Shown here: positions 9,822 through 18,676 of the stretch, piece after piece
How the letters are laid out: each line of letters opens with the position of its first letter
How positions within the stretch are numbered: position 1 is the stretch's first letter
Source: Fibrobacterales bacterium
GTDB taxonomy: Bacteria > Fibrobacterota > Fibrobacteria > Fibrobacterales > CADBQJ01
Direction of reading: 5' to 3'
Assembly (NCBI GenBank): GCA_017650365.1
Contig: JAGCEZ010000065.1
Span: forward strand, 1-32,980
DNA length: 32,980 bases
Translations under genes and position numbers: made by a program
The notes under the pieces: model-generated
Databases searched by the model: none
What the model was told of the DNA's origin: nothing
Seen by the model: only the letters and a program-made list of their open reading frames with translations

Positions 9822-10721
9822 TCAGGGCTTTGCGGCGAGCTTCCGGTCGCGCCGGAGCTCCAGGAAGGCCCAGAGGAGCGCGCCCGCCATCATCGCGAAG
9901 CAGAGCGCCTGGCCGCGGCTCAGGTTCATCCAGCCCAGGCCGATGTGCGCGTCGGGCTCGCGGAAGAACTCGATGAAGAAGCGCACGACGCCGTAGCCGA
10001 AGACGTAGAGCGGTCCCATCAGGACGTGCGACTTCGGCCAGAGCCTGCGCAGCAGCGTCAGGACGCCGAAGAGCAGCAGCCCTTCGCCGAAGGCCTCGTA
10101 GAGCTGCGAGGGGTGGCGGAGCTCCTGCACCGGGTCGTTCGGGAAGTACATGCCGACCGCGCTCCTGGTCGGGCGCCCGTAGAGCTCGCCGTTCATGAAG
10201 TTCCCGAGGCGGCCCCAGGTGTAGCCGAGCGGAATCGAGTAGCAGAGGAGGTTGTAGTACTTCCTCCAGTCGATGTGCTTCTTGCGGGCGATTCCGATGG
10301 TGCAGACCAGCGCCCCGATCACGCCGCCGTGGAAGCTCATGCCCGCGATGCCCGCGAAGTGGCCGTGGGAGGTCGGGAAGACGATCTGCAGCGGGTGCGA
10401 AAGGTAGAAGGCGGGATTGTAGAAGAGGACGTAGCCCAGCCGCGCGCCGACCAGCACGCCGACGATCGCCCAGGTGAACATCAGCTCGAAGTGCTCTTCG
10501 GGGAAGTCGATCTTCTCGACGCGCATCGTCCGCTTCATCCAGAGCCAGACGGTCCAGAAGGCGAGCAGGTAGCCCACCCCGTACCAGCGCACGGCGAAGC
10601 CCGCCCCCGAGTCGGAACTGCCGAATTCGAACAGCTTGTCGCCGAAGAGCGTGAAGAACGCCGGGTCGAGATGCTGCGGGATCAGGCTCCACCAGGAGAG
10701 CGTCGAGGGGTCGATGGACAT
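9822..10721 (-). CDS. lgt: Prolipoprotein diacylglyceryl transferase
   Basis: Lgt transfers diacylglycerol from phosphatidylglycerol to the lipobox cysteine, the first step of lipoprotein maturation; this genome's many lipoproteins depend on it. The 299-residue polytopic protein carries the Lgt signature GRLGNFMNGELYGRPT (170-185), MSFHGG (128-133) with the essential His131 region, the VGARLGYVLFYNP segment and RHPSQLYE (202-209). The start is set at 10721, where the family N-terminus begins; the reading frame continues upstream only as antisense of prfC. There is almost no leader: only 39 bases separate it from the divergent prfC, and no ribosome site is evident, so leaderless translation is possible. 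Confidence 0.95.
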   Translation of the reverse strand: MSIDPSTLSWWSLIPQHLDPAFFTLFGDKLFEFGSSDSGAGFAVRWYGVGYLLAFWTVWLWMKRTMRVEKIDFPEEHFELMFTWAIVGVLVGARLGYVLFYNPAFYLSHPLQIVFPTSHGHFAGIAGMSFHGGVIGALVCTIGIARKKHIDWRKYYNLLCYSIPLGYTWGRLGNFMNGELYGRPTRSAVGMYFPNDPVQELRHPSQLYEAFGEGLLLFGVLTLLRRLWPKSHVLMGPLYVFGYGVVRFFIEFFREPDAHIGLGWMNLSRGQALCFAMMAGALLWAFLELRRDRKLAAKP

Positions 10722-10736
10722 GAGGTAGAAAGTAGC

Positions 10737-10744
10737 TAGATTTG
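10737..10744 (+). promoter_or_regulatory. TAnnTTTG promoter box before prfC
   Basis: AGCTAGATTTG is an exact TAnnTTTG match, 16 bases before the prfC start. The resulting leader would be about 11 nt and would still contain the AGAGGA ribosome site. On the other strand the same bases read GCTACTTTC, which may serve lgt. Confidence 0.6.
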
Positions 10745-10760
10745 GCCGCCCAGAGGACCT

Positions 10761-12323
10761 ATGAGAGACGAAATCGCCAAACGCCGCACCTTCGCCATCG
10801 TCAGCCACCCCGACGCCGGCAAAACAACGATGACCGAGAAGATGCTCTGGTACGGCGGCGCCATCCGCGAGGCGGGCCACGTGCGGGCCAAGCGCAACCG
10901 CAGGCACACCACCTCCGACTGGATGAAGATCGAGCAGCAGCGCGGCATCTCGGTCTCCAGCTCCGTCCTCAACTTCCCCTACGCGGGGTGCTGGTTCAAC
11001 CTCGTCGACACCCCCGGCCACGAGGACTTCTGCGAAGACACCTACCGCGCGCTGACCGCCGTGGACTCGGCGCTCGTCCTCATCGACTCGGTCAACGGCG
11101 TCGAAAAGCAGACCATCAAGCTGATGGAGGTCTGCCGGATGCGCAGCACCCCCGTCATCGCGTTCATCAACAAGATGGACCTCGACGGGCGCGACGTGCT
11201 CGACCTCCTCGACGAGATCGAGCAGATCCTGAAGATCCGCACGGTCCCCTTCACGCTCCCCATCGGCTACGGCAAGTCGTTCGCGGGCGTCTTCGGCATC
11301 CGCTCGAACACGCTGCACGCCCTCGGCGAAGAGGGCGAGGAGGAGATCAAGCTCTCCGGGATCGACGACCCCGAGCTGGACCGCCGTTTCCGCGAATCGG
11401 ACCTCGCGCAGCTCCGCGAGCGCCACGCCTTCGTGACCGGCGCGATGGACGCCTTCGACAAGGAGGCCTTCCTCGCCGGGAAGCAGTGCCCGGTCTTCTT
11501 CGGGAGCGCCATCCGCAACTTCGGCGTGAAGCAGCTGCTGGAGGCCTTCGCCGAGCTGGCCCCCGCCCCGCTGCCGCGCGAATCGGACCTCCGCGCCGTG
11601 GACCCCTTCGAGGAGACCTTCAGCGGCTTCGTCTTCAAGATCCAGGCGAACATGGACCCGAACCACCGCGACCGCACCGCCTTCATCCGCGTCTGCTCCG
11701 GCATGTTCGAACGCGGCGCCAAGGTCTTCCACTGCCGCACCGGCAAGCAGATCCGCCTCGCCGCCCCCACCGCCTTCATGGCGCAGAACAAGGAAGTGAT
11801 CGACCGCGCCTACGCCGGCGACATCGTCGGGATCAACGACCCGGGGATCTTCAACATCGGCGACACGCTCACGGCGGGGGAGAAGTTCCGCTACCGCGGC
11901 ATCCCCGACTTCACGCCCGAGCACTTCTCGCGCGTGGTGCTGATGAACCCGCTCAAGAGCAAGCAGCTCGTCAAGGGGATGGAACAGCTCTCCGAAGAGG
12001 GCGCCACGCAGCTCTTCGTGCCGGTCACGGGCTCGCAGTGCGTGCTCGGCGTCGTGGGCGAGCTGCAGTTCGAGGTGCTCCAGTGGCGGCTCCAGACCGA
12101 ATACGGCGCGGAGACGCGGTTCGAGCCGCTCTCCGTCTTCGGCGCCCGCTGGGTCGACGGCGAGCCCGAGGAGCGCGACCGCTTCCAGAAGAGCTGCGTG
12201 AACGACTGCTACCGCGACAAGAAGGACCGCCTGGTCTGCCTCTTCCCGAACGAATACCGCTACAACCTCGCGGTCAAGGAGTTCCCCGAACTCCGCTTCC
12301 TGGACAAGTCCCCGGAGGAGTAG
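10761..12323 (+). CDS. prfC: Peptide chain release factor 3
   Basis: RF3 is the translational GTPase that recycles RF1/RF2 from the ribosome after termination. At 520 residues it has the usual length. The G1 loop SHPDAGKTT is at 15-23, followed by the switch region RRHTTSDWMKIEQQRGISV, DTPGHEDF at 83-90 and NKMD at 137-140. The RF3-specific C-terminal region contains GELQFEVLQWRLQTEYG, which separates it from EF-G and EF-Tu. AGAGGA lies 4 bases before the ATG. Its stop codon abuts a repeat-and-terminator element shared with the convergent protease gene. Confidence 0.97.
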   Translation: MRDEIAKRRTFAIVSHPDAGKTTMTEKMLWYGGAIREAGHVRAKRNRRHTTSDWMKIEQQRGISVSSSVLNFPYAGCWFNLVDTPGHEDFCEDTYRALTAVDSALVLIDSVNGVEKQTIKLMEVCRMRSTPVIAFINKMDLDGRDVLDLLDEIEQILKIRTVPFTLPIGYGKSFAGVFGIRSNTLHALGEEGEEEIKLSGIDDPELDRRFRESDLAQLRERHAFVTGAMDAFDKEAFLAGKQCPVFFGSAIRNFGVKQLLEAFAELAPAPLPRESDLRAVDPFEETFSGFVFKIQANMDPNHRDRTAFIRVCSGMFERGAKVFHCRTGKQIRLAAPTAFMAQNKEVIDRAYAGDIVGINDPGIFNIGDTLTAGEKFRYRGIPDFTPEHFSRVVLMNPLKSKQLVKGMEQLSEEGATQLFVPVTGSQCVLGVVGELQFEVLQWRLQTEYGAETRFEPLSVFGARWVDGEPEERDRFQKSCVNDCYRDKKDRLVCLFPNEYRYNLAVKEFPELRFLDKSPEE

Positions 12324-12352
12324 TCGTTAGTGGTCAGGTGTTAGTCGTTAGC

Positions 12353-12383
12353 GGCCCGGGCATGATGTCCCGGGCCTTTCTCT
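12353..12383 (+). terminator. Rho-independent terminator after prfC
   Basis: GGCCCGGG (12353-12360), an 8-base loop and CCCGGGCC (12369-12376) form a perfect stem followed by TTTCTCTTT. It is placed directly behind prfC within the repeat element. Confidence 0.85.
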
Positions 12384-12394
12384 TTCCACGTCTT

Positions 12395-12407
12395 GCGCCG
12401 AAGGCGC
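12395..12407. repeat. GCGCC-GAA-GGCGC mini-hairpin, first copy
   Basis: A five-base-pair GC stem with a GAA loop. A longer copy of the same hairpin occurs after ilvC (17064-17078), also next to a terminator. Confidence 0.5.
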
Positions 12408-12480
12408 GACTATCCGCACTAACCCCTAACGACTAGTCCCTAATCACTGAATTTGCCGCCCTGGCACCTGGCGACTGTCG

Positions 12481-13578
12481 TTAGTGTTTCCTGGAGCCAT
12501 GAACATTGTCGTGGCTCTCGTCGCCGGGATCGTCGTTCCCGTGAATCATGTAAGTGCATTCCTCGAAGTTGTTCGTGGTGGGCTTCGGTACGACGCCGTA
12601 CTTGTTGAGCATGCCGCGGATGTTTTCGGCGTTGATGGCGAACGCGACGTTGTCGCTGTCGATAAGGAACGCGGTGGCGATCCCGATGACCTTCCCGTTC
12701 TGGACGACGGGACCGCCGGAATTGCCCGGCTGGACGGCGGCGTCGATCTGGAACATGCGCTCGTCCCCCATGAACCCGCGCTTTCCGGAAACGATGCCCC
12801 TGGTCACCTTGATGTCGATTCCCTGGTACCTGGTGTTGGGATACCCCCAGACATGGACGGTTTCGCCGAGAACGGGGGGCGTTCCGGAAATGGCGCACGA
12901 GCGCAGGCCGCCGTCGCGGACCTTGATGATGGCGAGGTCCAGCGCGCCGTCGTTCGTGCCGGAGATGATATCGAACCCGAGAGGGGTATTGACGCGCTCG
13001 CCGTCCCGCCAGAGCCTGAAATCGGCGACGCCGTCGATGACGTGCGAGTTGGTGACGAGGATGGAGTCGGAGATCGCGACGGCCGATCCGCTATGCCAGC
13101 TCGGCGCGTCGTCGGTGTCGGTGACGTAGTCGATCTTCCCGGAGAAGTACGAAGCGGACTTCTTGATGCGGATGACGTTGGCGTAGGTTTCCGCGAGAAC
13201 GAGCTTGGTCTCGACCGGAGCGTTTCCGGTCGAGTCGAAATACACGAAGTTGATGACGGAGATGGCGTCGCCGTTGCTGTTGGTGTCCATTCTCCACGAG
13301 GTCATCTTGGACTTCCACGTCGCGGCGCCTTCTACGAAGAGGAAGCTGGAATCAACAGGGGTGTAGTGCATCATGGCGACGAAGTCGTATCCGACTTCGT
13401 TCGTGACGGGCCTCTTCCCGGAGCACTTCGTGAGATAGCTGTTGCTTCCCCTGTTGTACTTGCACAGGCTGAACGCATTGTACTTGAACCGGATGTCGTA
13501 GTCTTTCGCGGACGCGGTCGCGAAGACGCCGAGCATGGCGACGAGCCCCGCGATGGCGAAAAGCCGTTTGCGTTCCAT
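12481..13578 (-). CDS. Secreted trypsin-like (S1/HtrA-type) serine protease
   Basis: A 365-residue exported protein; the signal peptide ends near residue 24 (TASA). Residues 25-150 form a domain I do not recognise, with two cysteines (39 and 52). A trypsin-fold protease follows: His179 in VTNSHVI, Asp214 in ALDLAII and Ser287 in QPGNSGGPV are the catalytic triad, and the motifs are those of the HtrA/DegP branch. No PDZ domain is present; instead a short His/Asp-rich tail closes the protein. It probably degrades or processes secreted proteins. GGAGGAGGA lies before the ATG, 30 bases after folA, so it may be read through from thyA-folA. Codon use looks somewhat more relaxed than in neighbours. 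Its stop lies in a repeat unit. Confidence 0.9.
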   Translation of the reverse strand: MERKRLFAIAGLVAMLGVFATASAKDYDIRFKYNAFSLCKYNRGSNSYLTKCSGKRPVTNEVGYDFVAMMHYTPVDSSFLFVEGAATWKSKMTSWRMDTNSNGDAISVINFVYFDSTGNAPVETKLVLAETYANVIRIKKSASYFSGKIDYVTDTDDAPSWHSGSAVAISDSILVTNSHVIDGVADFRLWRDGERVNTPLGFDIISGTNDGALDLAIIKVRDGGLRSCAISGTPPVLGETVHVWGYPNTRYQGIDIKVTRGIVSGKRGFMGDERMFQIDAAVQPGNSGGPVVQNGKVIGIATAFLIDSDNVAFAINAENIRGMLNKYGVVPKPTTNNFEECTYMIHGNDDPGDESHDNVHGSRKH

Positions 13579-13608
13579 CCTCGTCCTCCTCCGACCGGCG
13601 GCCGGCGC

Positions 13609-14136
13609 CTAGTCCCTGATTCTTTCCAGCACCACGAAACTCATCGCCGCCTCGTGGCGTTCGTCCGCGGGGTGTTCTTCGCGGCGGGTTTCGCGCCACC
13701 GCGAGCGGTCGAAGTCCGGGAAGCGGACGGGACTGCCGAAGTTCTTGTGGACCTCGGTCAGAAAGAGCACGGAGACCAGCGGCAGCGCCTGGCGGTAGAT
13801 CTCGCCGCCGCCGATGACGAAGGGGGAGAGGTCGCCGGAGGCGCGGGCGATTCCGACCGCCTCGTCCAGCGACCGGGCGACCGTCGCGCCTTCCGCGCTC
13901 CAGGCCGGGTCGCGCGTCAGGACGATGTTGAGGCGCCCGGGAAGCGGTCTGCCCATCGCCTCGAAGTTCTTGCGGCCGGAGATCACGGCGTGGCCGAGCG
14001 TCCGGGCCTTGAACCACTTGAAGTCGTCGGGCAGGTGCCAGAGCATCCTCTTCCCGTCGCCGATCGAGCCGTCGTCGGCCACGGCGGCGATGGCGCAAAG
14101 GCGGAATTCGGGTCCTGCGGGTTCCTGCGCGGACAT
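13609..14136 (-). CDS. folA: Dihydrofolate reductase
   Basis: DHFR reduces dihydrofolate to tetrahydrofolate with NADPH, regenerating the cofactor that ThyA oxidises. The 175-residue protein shows the substrate-binding WHLPDDFKWFK (33-43, with Asp38 equivalent to the catalytic acid), VISGRKNFEAMGRPLPGR (51-68) binding NADPH, the IGGGEIY block (108-113) and FLTEVHKNF. It follows thyA by 4 bases, an operon that couples dTMP synthesis with folate recycling. Start chosen at 14136, which adds about ten residues before the family core (RLCAIAAV); an inner start would be possible but none is better supported. Confidence 0.95.
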   Translation of the reverse strand: MSAQEPAGPEFRLCAIAAVADDGSIGDGKRMLWHLPDDFKWFKARTLGHAVISGRKNFEAMGRPLPGRLNIVLTRDPAWSAEGATVARSLDEAVGIARASGDLSPFVIGGGEIYRQALPLVSVLFLTEVHKNFGSPVRFPDFDRSRWRETRREEHPADERHEAAMSFVVLERIRD

Positions 14137-14140
14137 CGGG

Positions 14141-14935
14141 CTAGACGGCCACGGGGGCCTTGATGTGCGGATGGGCCGTGTAGTTCAGCAGCTCGAAGCT
14201 CTCGTACCTGAAGTCCTCGAGGTTGCGCACCGTCGGGTCGAGCCGCATCTGCGGCAGCGCGTAGGGGGTGCGCTTCAGCTGCTCGCGTGCCTGCTCCAGA
14301 TGGTTCAGGTAGAGGTGCGCGTCGCCCAGCGTGTGGACGAAGTCGCCCGGCTCCAGCCCCGTCACCTGCGCGATCATCATCGTCAGCAGCGCGTAGGAGG
14401 CGATGTTGAAGGGGACGCCGAGGAAGACGTCGGCGCTCCGCTGGTAGAGCTGGCAGGAGAGCTGGCCGCCCGCCACGTAGAACTGGAAGAGGCAGTGGCA
14501 GGGGGGAAGGGCCATCTTGTCCACGTCGGCCACGTTCCAGGCCGAGACGATCAGGCGCCGGGAATCCGGGTTTTCGCGGATCTGGCGCACCACGTTCGCG
14601 ATCTGGTCGATCTTGCGTCCGTCCGGCGCGGGCCAGGAGCGCCACTGGTGCCCGTAGACCGGCCCCAGGTCGCCGTTCTCGTCGGCCCACTCGTCCCAGA
14701 TCGAGACCCCGTTCTCCTTCAGGTAGGCGATGTTCGTGTCGCCGCGGAGGAACCAGAGCAGCTCGTGCACGATCGACTTCAGGTGCAGCTTCTTCGTCGT
14801 GAGAAGGGGGAAGCCGACCTTCAGGCTGAAGCGCATCTGGTGGCCGAAAATGCTTTTCGTCCCGGTCCCGGTGCGGTCGTTCTTCTCCACGCCTTCGTTC
14901 AGGACTTTTTCCAGAAGGTTCAGGTACTGATACAT
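14141..14935 (-). CDS. thyA: Thymidylate synthase
   Basis: ThyA methylates dUMP to dTMP using methylenetetrahydrofolate. The protein has 264 residues, exactly the E. coli length, and keeps the catalytic Cys146 in [11 protein letters not shown], the phosphate-binding [29 protein letters not shown] and the C-terminal folate-binding end [10 protein letters not shown]. It heads a minus-strand operon with folA and is divergent from a dUTPase gene, which makes its substrate dUMP. The 111-base gap between them carries opposing promoter boxes. GGGGG precedes the ATG. Confidence 0.98.
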   Translation of the reverse strand: MYQYLNLLEKVLNEGVEKNDRTGTGTKSIFGHQMRFSLKVGFPLLTTKKLHLKSIVHELLWFLRGDTNIAYLKENGVSIWDEWADENGDLGPVYGHQWRSWPAPDGRKIDQIANVVRQIRENPDSRRLIVSAWNVADVDKMALPPCHCLFQFYVAGGQLSCQLYQRSADVFLGVPFNIASYALLTMMIAQVTGLEPGDFVHTLGDAHLYLNHLEQAREQLKRTPYALPQMRLDPTVRNLEDFRYESFELLNYTAHPHIKAPVAV

Positions 14936-14955
14936 CGGAATGCCCCCTTTTCGGG

Positions 14956-14963
14956 AAAATATA
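14956..14963 (-). promoter_or_regulatory. TAnnTTTT promoter box before thyA
   Basis: On the minus strand CTCTATATTTTCCC stands 20 bases before the thyA start (TAtaTTTT). It fits the recurrent box except that GC is replaced by TC in front and the last G by T. Confidence 0.5.
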
Positions 14964-15017
14964 GAGCCGGGAACGGCCTTCCGGCGCCATTTTCGAACGG
15001 AAATCGCCGTTTCCGGC

Positions 15018-15025
15018 TATCTTTG
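15018..15025 (+). promoter_or_regulatory. TAnnTTTG promoter box before the dUTPase gene
   Basis: GGCTATCTTTG is an exact TAnnTTTG match, 21 bases before the ATG, with a good ribosome site (AAGGAGA, 15033-15039) in between. Confidence 0.6.
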
Positions 15026-15046
15026 GCCCGGACAAGGAGACGCCCG

Positions 15047-15493
15047 ATGGACAAACTCGACGAACTTTTCGCCCAGCAGGAACAGCTCAACGACCTGGTC
15101 TTCCGCAAGCAGAACCTGCGCAAGCTCGACGGCACCCCCCTCACCACGCGCGACCTGGTGGAAATGGGCCGCTCCGACGACCCCAAGGGCCCCAACACCG
15201 ACACCAACCGCTGGCTCGGCAACTACCTGAAGGCCCTCCAGGACGAGTGCCGCGAACTGGGCGACGAGCTGCTCTGGAAGTGGTGGAGCAAGGACTCGCT
15301 CGACATGCAGAACATCCGGGTGGAGATCATCGACCAGCTCCATTTCTGGATGAGCCTGGCCCTCTGCGCCGGCATGGACGCCCAGAAGGTCTTCGACGTC
15401 TACGTCCAGAAGAACAAGGTCAACGTCCGCCGCCAGGAGACCGGCTACAGCAAGGCCACCAAGACCGAGGACGACAACCGCTCCATCGTCTAG
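15047..15493 (+). CDS. Dimeric (all-alpha) dUTP diphosphatase
   Basis: A 148-residue protein of the all-alpha NTP pyrophosphatase group, closest by eye to the dimeric dUTPases (dUTPase_2). The metal-binding helix motifs are visible: E67-C-R-E70 with following D73/E74, and E93-I-I-D96. The family's C-terminal segment YVQKNKVNVRRQETGY (119-134) is also present. It would hydrolyse dUTP to dUMP, keeping uracil out of DNA and feeding thymidylate synthase, encoded divergently next door. The ATG at 15047 follows AAGGAGA at a good distance; longer upstream frames run through thyA antisense. A MazG-type house-cleaning function is the alternative. Confidence 0.85.
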   Translation: MDKLDELFAQQEQLNDLVFRKQNLRKLDGTPLTTRDLVEMGRSDDPKGPNTDTNRWLGNYLKALQDECRELGDELLWKWWSKDSLDMQNIRVEIIDQLHFWMSLALCAGMDAQKVFDVYVQKNKVNVRRQETGYSKATKTEDDNRSIV

Positions 15494-15513
15494 CCCGCGC
15501 GGGCCCGATTTGC

Positions 15514-15521
15514 TAAATTGA
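15514..15521 (+). promoter_or_regulatory. TAnnTTG-type promoter box before ilvC
   Basis: TTTGCTAAATTGAACC lies 38 bases before the ilvC ATG and 20 bases after the dUTPase stop (TAaaTTGA). It is AT-rich within GC-rich surroundings. Confidence 0.5.
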
Positions 15522-15559
15522 ACCCGCTTTACACGTCCACCCTCCAATTGGAGACAACC

Positions 15560-17035
15560 ATGAACTACTTCAACACCCTCCCCCTGCGGCTGAAGCTCGA
15601 CGAAATCGGCCACTGCCGCTTCATGGAATCGTCCGAATTCAGCGACGGCGTCAACGCCCTCAAGGGCAAGAAGATCGTCATCGTCGGCTGCGGCGCCCAG
15701 GGGCTGAACCAGGGTCTGAACCTCCGCGACTCCGGCCTGGACGTCTCCTACGCCCTCCGCAAGGAGGCCATCGAGCAGAAGCGCGCCTCCTGGAAGAACG
15801 CGACCGACAACGGCTTCAAGGTCGGCGTCTACGAAGAGCTGATCCCCTCCGCGGACCTCGTCGTCAACCTCACCCCCGACAAGCAGCACTCCAAGGTGGT
15901 CTCCGCCGTCATGCCCCTGATGAAGAAGGGCGCCGGCCTGCTCTACTCCCACGGCTTCAACATCGTGGAAGAAGGGATGCAGATCCGCGAAGACATCACC
16001 GTGATCATGGCCGCCCCCAAGGGCCCCGGCACCGAAGTGCGCAACGAATACATGCGCGGCTTCGGCGTCCCCACCCTGATCGCCGTCCACCGCCGCAACG
16101 ACCCCGAAGGCAAGGGCTGGGCCTGGGCGAAGGCCTACGCCTGCGGCCTCGGCGGCCACCGCGCCGGCGTGCTCGAATCCTCCTTCGTCGCCGAAGTGAA
16201 GAGCGACCTGATGGGCGAGCAGACCATCCTCTGCGGCATGCTGCAGACCGGCTCCATCCTCTGCTTCGACAAGATGGTGGAGAAGGGCATCGACCCCGCC
16301 TGGGCGGCCCGCTTCGTGCAGGACGGCTGGGAAGTGATCTCCGAAGCCCTCAAGCACGGCGGCATCACCAACATGATGGACCGCCTCTCCAACCCCGCCA
16401 AGATCAAGGCGTTCCAGCTCGGCGAAGAGATGAAGAAGATCCTCCGCCCGCTGTACGAAAAGCACCAGGACGACATCATCTCGGGCGAATTCTCCTCCAC
16501 GATGATGGAAGACTGGGCCGCCGGCGACAAGAAGCTGCTCGCCTGGCGCGAAGCCACAGGCAACACCGCCTTCGAAAAGACCGCCTCCGCCGACGTCGAC
16601 ATCGACGAGCAGGAATTCTTCGACCGCGGCGTGCTGATGGTCGCCATGATCAAGTGCGGCGTGGAAATGGCGTTCGAAACCATGTGCGCCGCCGGCATCA
16701 TGCCCGAAAGCGCCTACTACGAATCGCTCCACGAAGTGCCCCTCATCGCCAACCTCATCGCGCGCAAGAAGCTCTACGAGATGAACAAGGTGATCAGCGA
16801 CACCGCCGAATACGGCTGCTACCTCTTCGCCAACGCCGCCGTGCCCATGCTCGAAGGCTTCATGAAGGGGATCGACACCGACGTGATCGGCAAGGTCTAC
16901 AACGAAGGCAAGTCGAACTCGGTCGACAACGCCGAGCTGATCGAAGTGAACGCCGCCATCCGCAACCACGACGTCGAAATCGTGGGCGAAGAGCTGCGCG
17001 AATCGATGACCAGCATGAAGAAGATCGCCCACTAA
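15560..17035 (+). CDS. ilvC: Ketol-acid reductoisomerase, class II (long form)
   Basis: IlvC performs the isomerisation and NADPH reduction in valine, isoleucine and leucine synthesis. The product has 491 residues, identical in length to E. coli IlvC and clearly of that long class: opening [20 protein letters not shown], the dinucleotide motif [72 protein letters not shown] and the duplicated C-terminal knotted domain ending MTSMKKIAH. Most Gram-positives and many Bacteria have the 330-residue class I, so the class is worth noting. The ATG at 15560 with GGAGA 5 bases before it is preferred to the upstream TTG at 15518, which lies in the promoter. A terminator follows. Confidence 0.97.
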   Translation: MNYFNTLPLRLKLDEIGHCRFMESSEFSDGVNALKGKKIVIVGCGAQGLNQGLNLRDSGLDVSYALRKEAIEQKRASWKNATDNGFKVGVYEELIPSADLVVNLTPDKQHSKVVSAVMPLMKKGAGLLYSHGFNIVEEGMQIREDITVIMAAPKGPGTEVRNEYMRGFGVPTLIAVHRRNDPEGKGWAWAKAYACGLGGHRAGVLESSFVAEVKSDLMGEQTILCGMLQTGSILCFDKMVEKGIDPAWAARFVQDGWEVISEALKHGGITNMMDRLSNPAKIKAFQLGEEMKKILRPLYEKHQDDIISGEFSSTMMEDWAAGDKKLLAWREATGNTAFEKTASADVDIDEQEFFDRGVLMVAMIKCGVEMAFETMCAAGIMPESAYYESLHEVPLIANLIARKKLYEMNKVISDTAEYGCYLFANAAVPMLEGFMKGIDTDVIGKVYNEGKSNSVDNAELIEVNAAIRNHDVEIVGEELRESMTSMKKIAH

Positions 17036-17063
17036 CCAGCCGCCAGGGACTGGTCGAAAGCAA

Positions 17064-17078
17064 GGCGCCGAAGGCGCC
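17064..17078. repeat. GGCGCC-GAA-GGCGCC mini-hairpin, second copy
   Basis: A perfect six-base-pair stem with a GAA loop, 9 bases before the ilvC terminator. Its 13-base core is identical to 12395-12407. Confidence 0.55.
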
Positions 17079-17086
17079 GGAAAAAG

Positions 17087-17114
17087 AAAGGCCTCCCTCC
17101 GGGGAGGCCTTTTT
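17087..17114 (+). terminator. Rho-independent terminator after ilvC
   Basis: AAAGGCCTCCC (17087-17097), a 4-base loop and GGGAGGCCTTT (17102-17112) form an 11-base-pair stem running into five Ts. Confidence 0.9.
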
Positions 17115-17117
17115 CCG

Positions 17118-17342
17118 TTCAGCGGCGCGGACTACCACGGCTTCACGGCGCTGCCGGCAGGCTACTTCGACGGCCCGGAACTGGTGAAGAAGGGCGCCGG
17201 AACGGCGTTCTGGTCCGCCACGGAGTCCTCGGGGAACGCCGACAAGGCCTACGGCCTGCGCATGAGCGCCGCGGACGACAAGACGCCCGTGGCGGCCTTC
17301 GACAAGTTCTCGAAGCTCTCCGTCCGCTGCGTCCAGGACTGA
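17118..17342 (+). pseudogene. Remnant of a Fibrobacter major paralogous domain protein (C-terminal 74 residues)
   Basis: Between the ilvC terminator and the leuB promoter an open stretch without a start codon translates to 74 residues ending in TGA. The pattern GFTALPAGYFDG, FWSATESSGNADKAYGLRM and a final KLSVRCVQD matches what I know of the C-terminal end of the Fibrobacter succinogenes major paralogous domain (TIGR02145 type: GFSALP-G, WSATE, SVRCVKD). The rest of the gene is gone and no ribosome site is seen. It fuses upstream, in frame, into the ilvC terminator, so it appears truncated at or near that terminator. It is thus a decayed relic of a secreted/surface protein. This also accounts for most of the 370-base gap between ilvC and leuB. 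Confidence 0.75.
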
Positions 17343-18488
<1,146 letters not shown>

Positions 18489-18508
18489 CCCCGACTCGAA
18501 AAACGCAA

Positions 18509-18536
18509 AAAAGAGGCTCCGCGAGGGGCCTCTTTT
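18509..18536 (+). terminator. Rho-independent terminator after leuB
   Basis: AAAAGAGGC (18509-18517) pairs with GCCTCTTTT (18528-18536) around a 10-base loop, 20 bases after the leuB stop. Flanking AAACGC and GCGTTT can extend the stem. Confidence 0.85.
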
Positions 18537-18627
18537 CGCGTTTCCGGCCGCTGCGGGGCAGGGGAGCCGCGCGATGCGCAAAAGGCGAAAAGGATTGAAA
18601 AAACGCGAATTTTGTCGTTTTTCGCTC

Positions 18628-18658
18628 TTGCGGTGGTATGTATCCCTTTCTATACTTC
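18628..18658 (+). promoter_or_regulatory. Putative promoter of the seven-gene lipoprotein operon
   Basis: The 100 bases upstream of the first lipoprotein are strikingly AT-rich. A TTG (18628-18630) is followed after 20 bases by TATACTTC (18651-18658), a TAnnTTTG-like box with one deviation. The leader to the chosen ATG would be about 60 nt, the longest clear leader among the promoters proposed here apart from the mfd-internal one. Confidence 0.5.
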
Positions 18659-18676
18659 CAAATGAAATTCCACGCG

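Larger units (their letters stand above)
12323..12486. repeat. Intergenic repeat element with flanking 10-bp direct repeats
   Basis: The sequence GTCGTTAGTG occurs at 12323-12332 and again at 12477-12486, exactly bounding the gap between two convergent genes. A third copy (GTCGTTAGCG, 12344-12353) and an inverted copy (CCCTAACGAC, 12424-12433) lie inside, along with related GTTAG/TTAGTG units. The right copy contains the stop codon of the protease gene, and the left starts on the last base of the prfC stop. This looks like a small repetitive element carrying its own terminator. Confidence 0.6.

Noticed and set aside
15518-15559. Longer start for ilvC (TTG, 14 extra residues)
   Set aside because: The TTG lies inside the promoter-like box, and the family begins at the ATG at 15560, which has a ribosome site.
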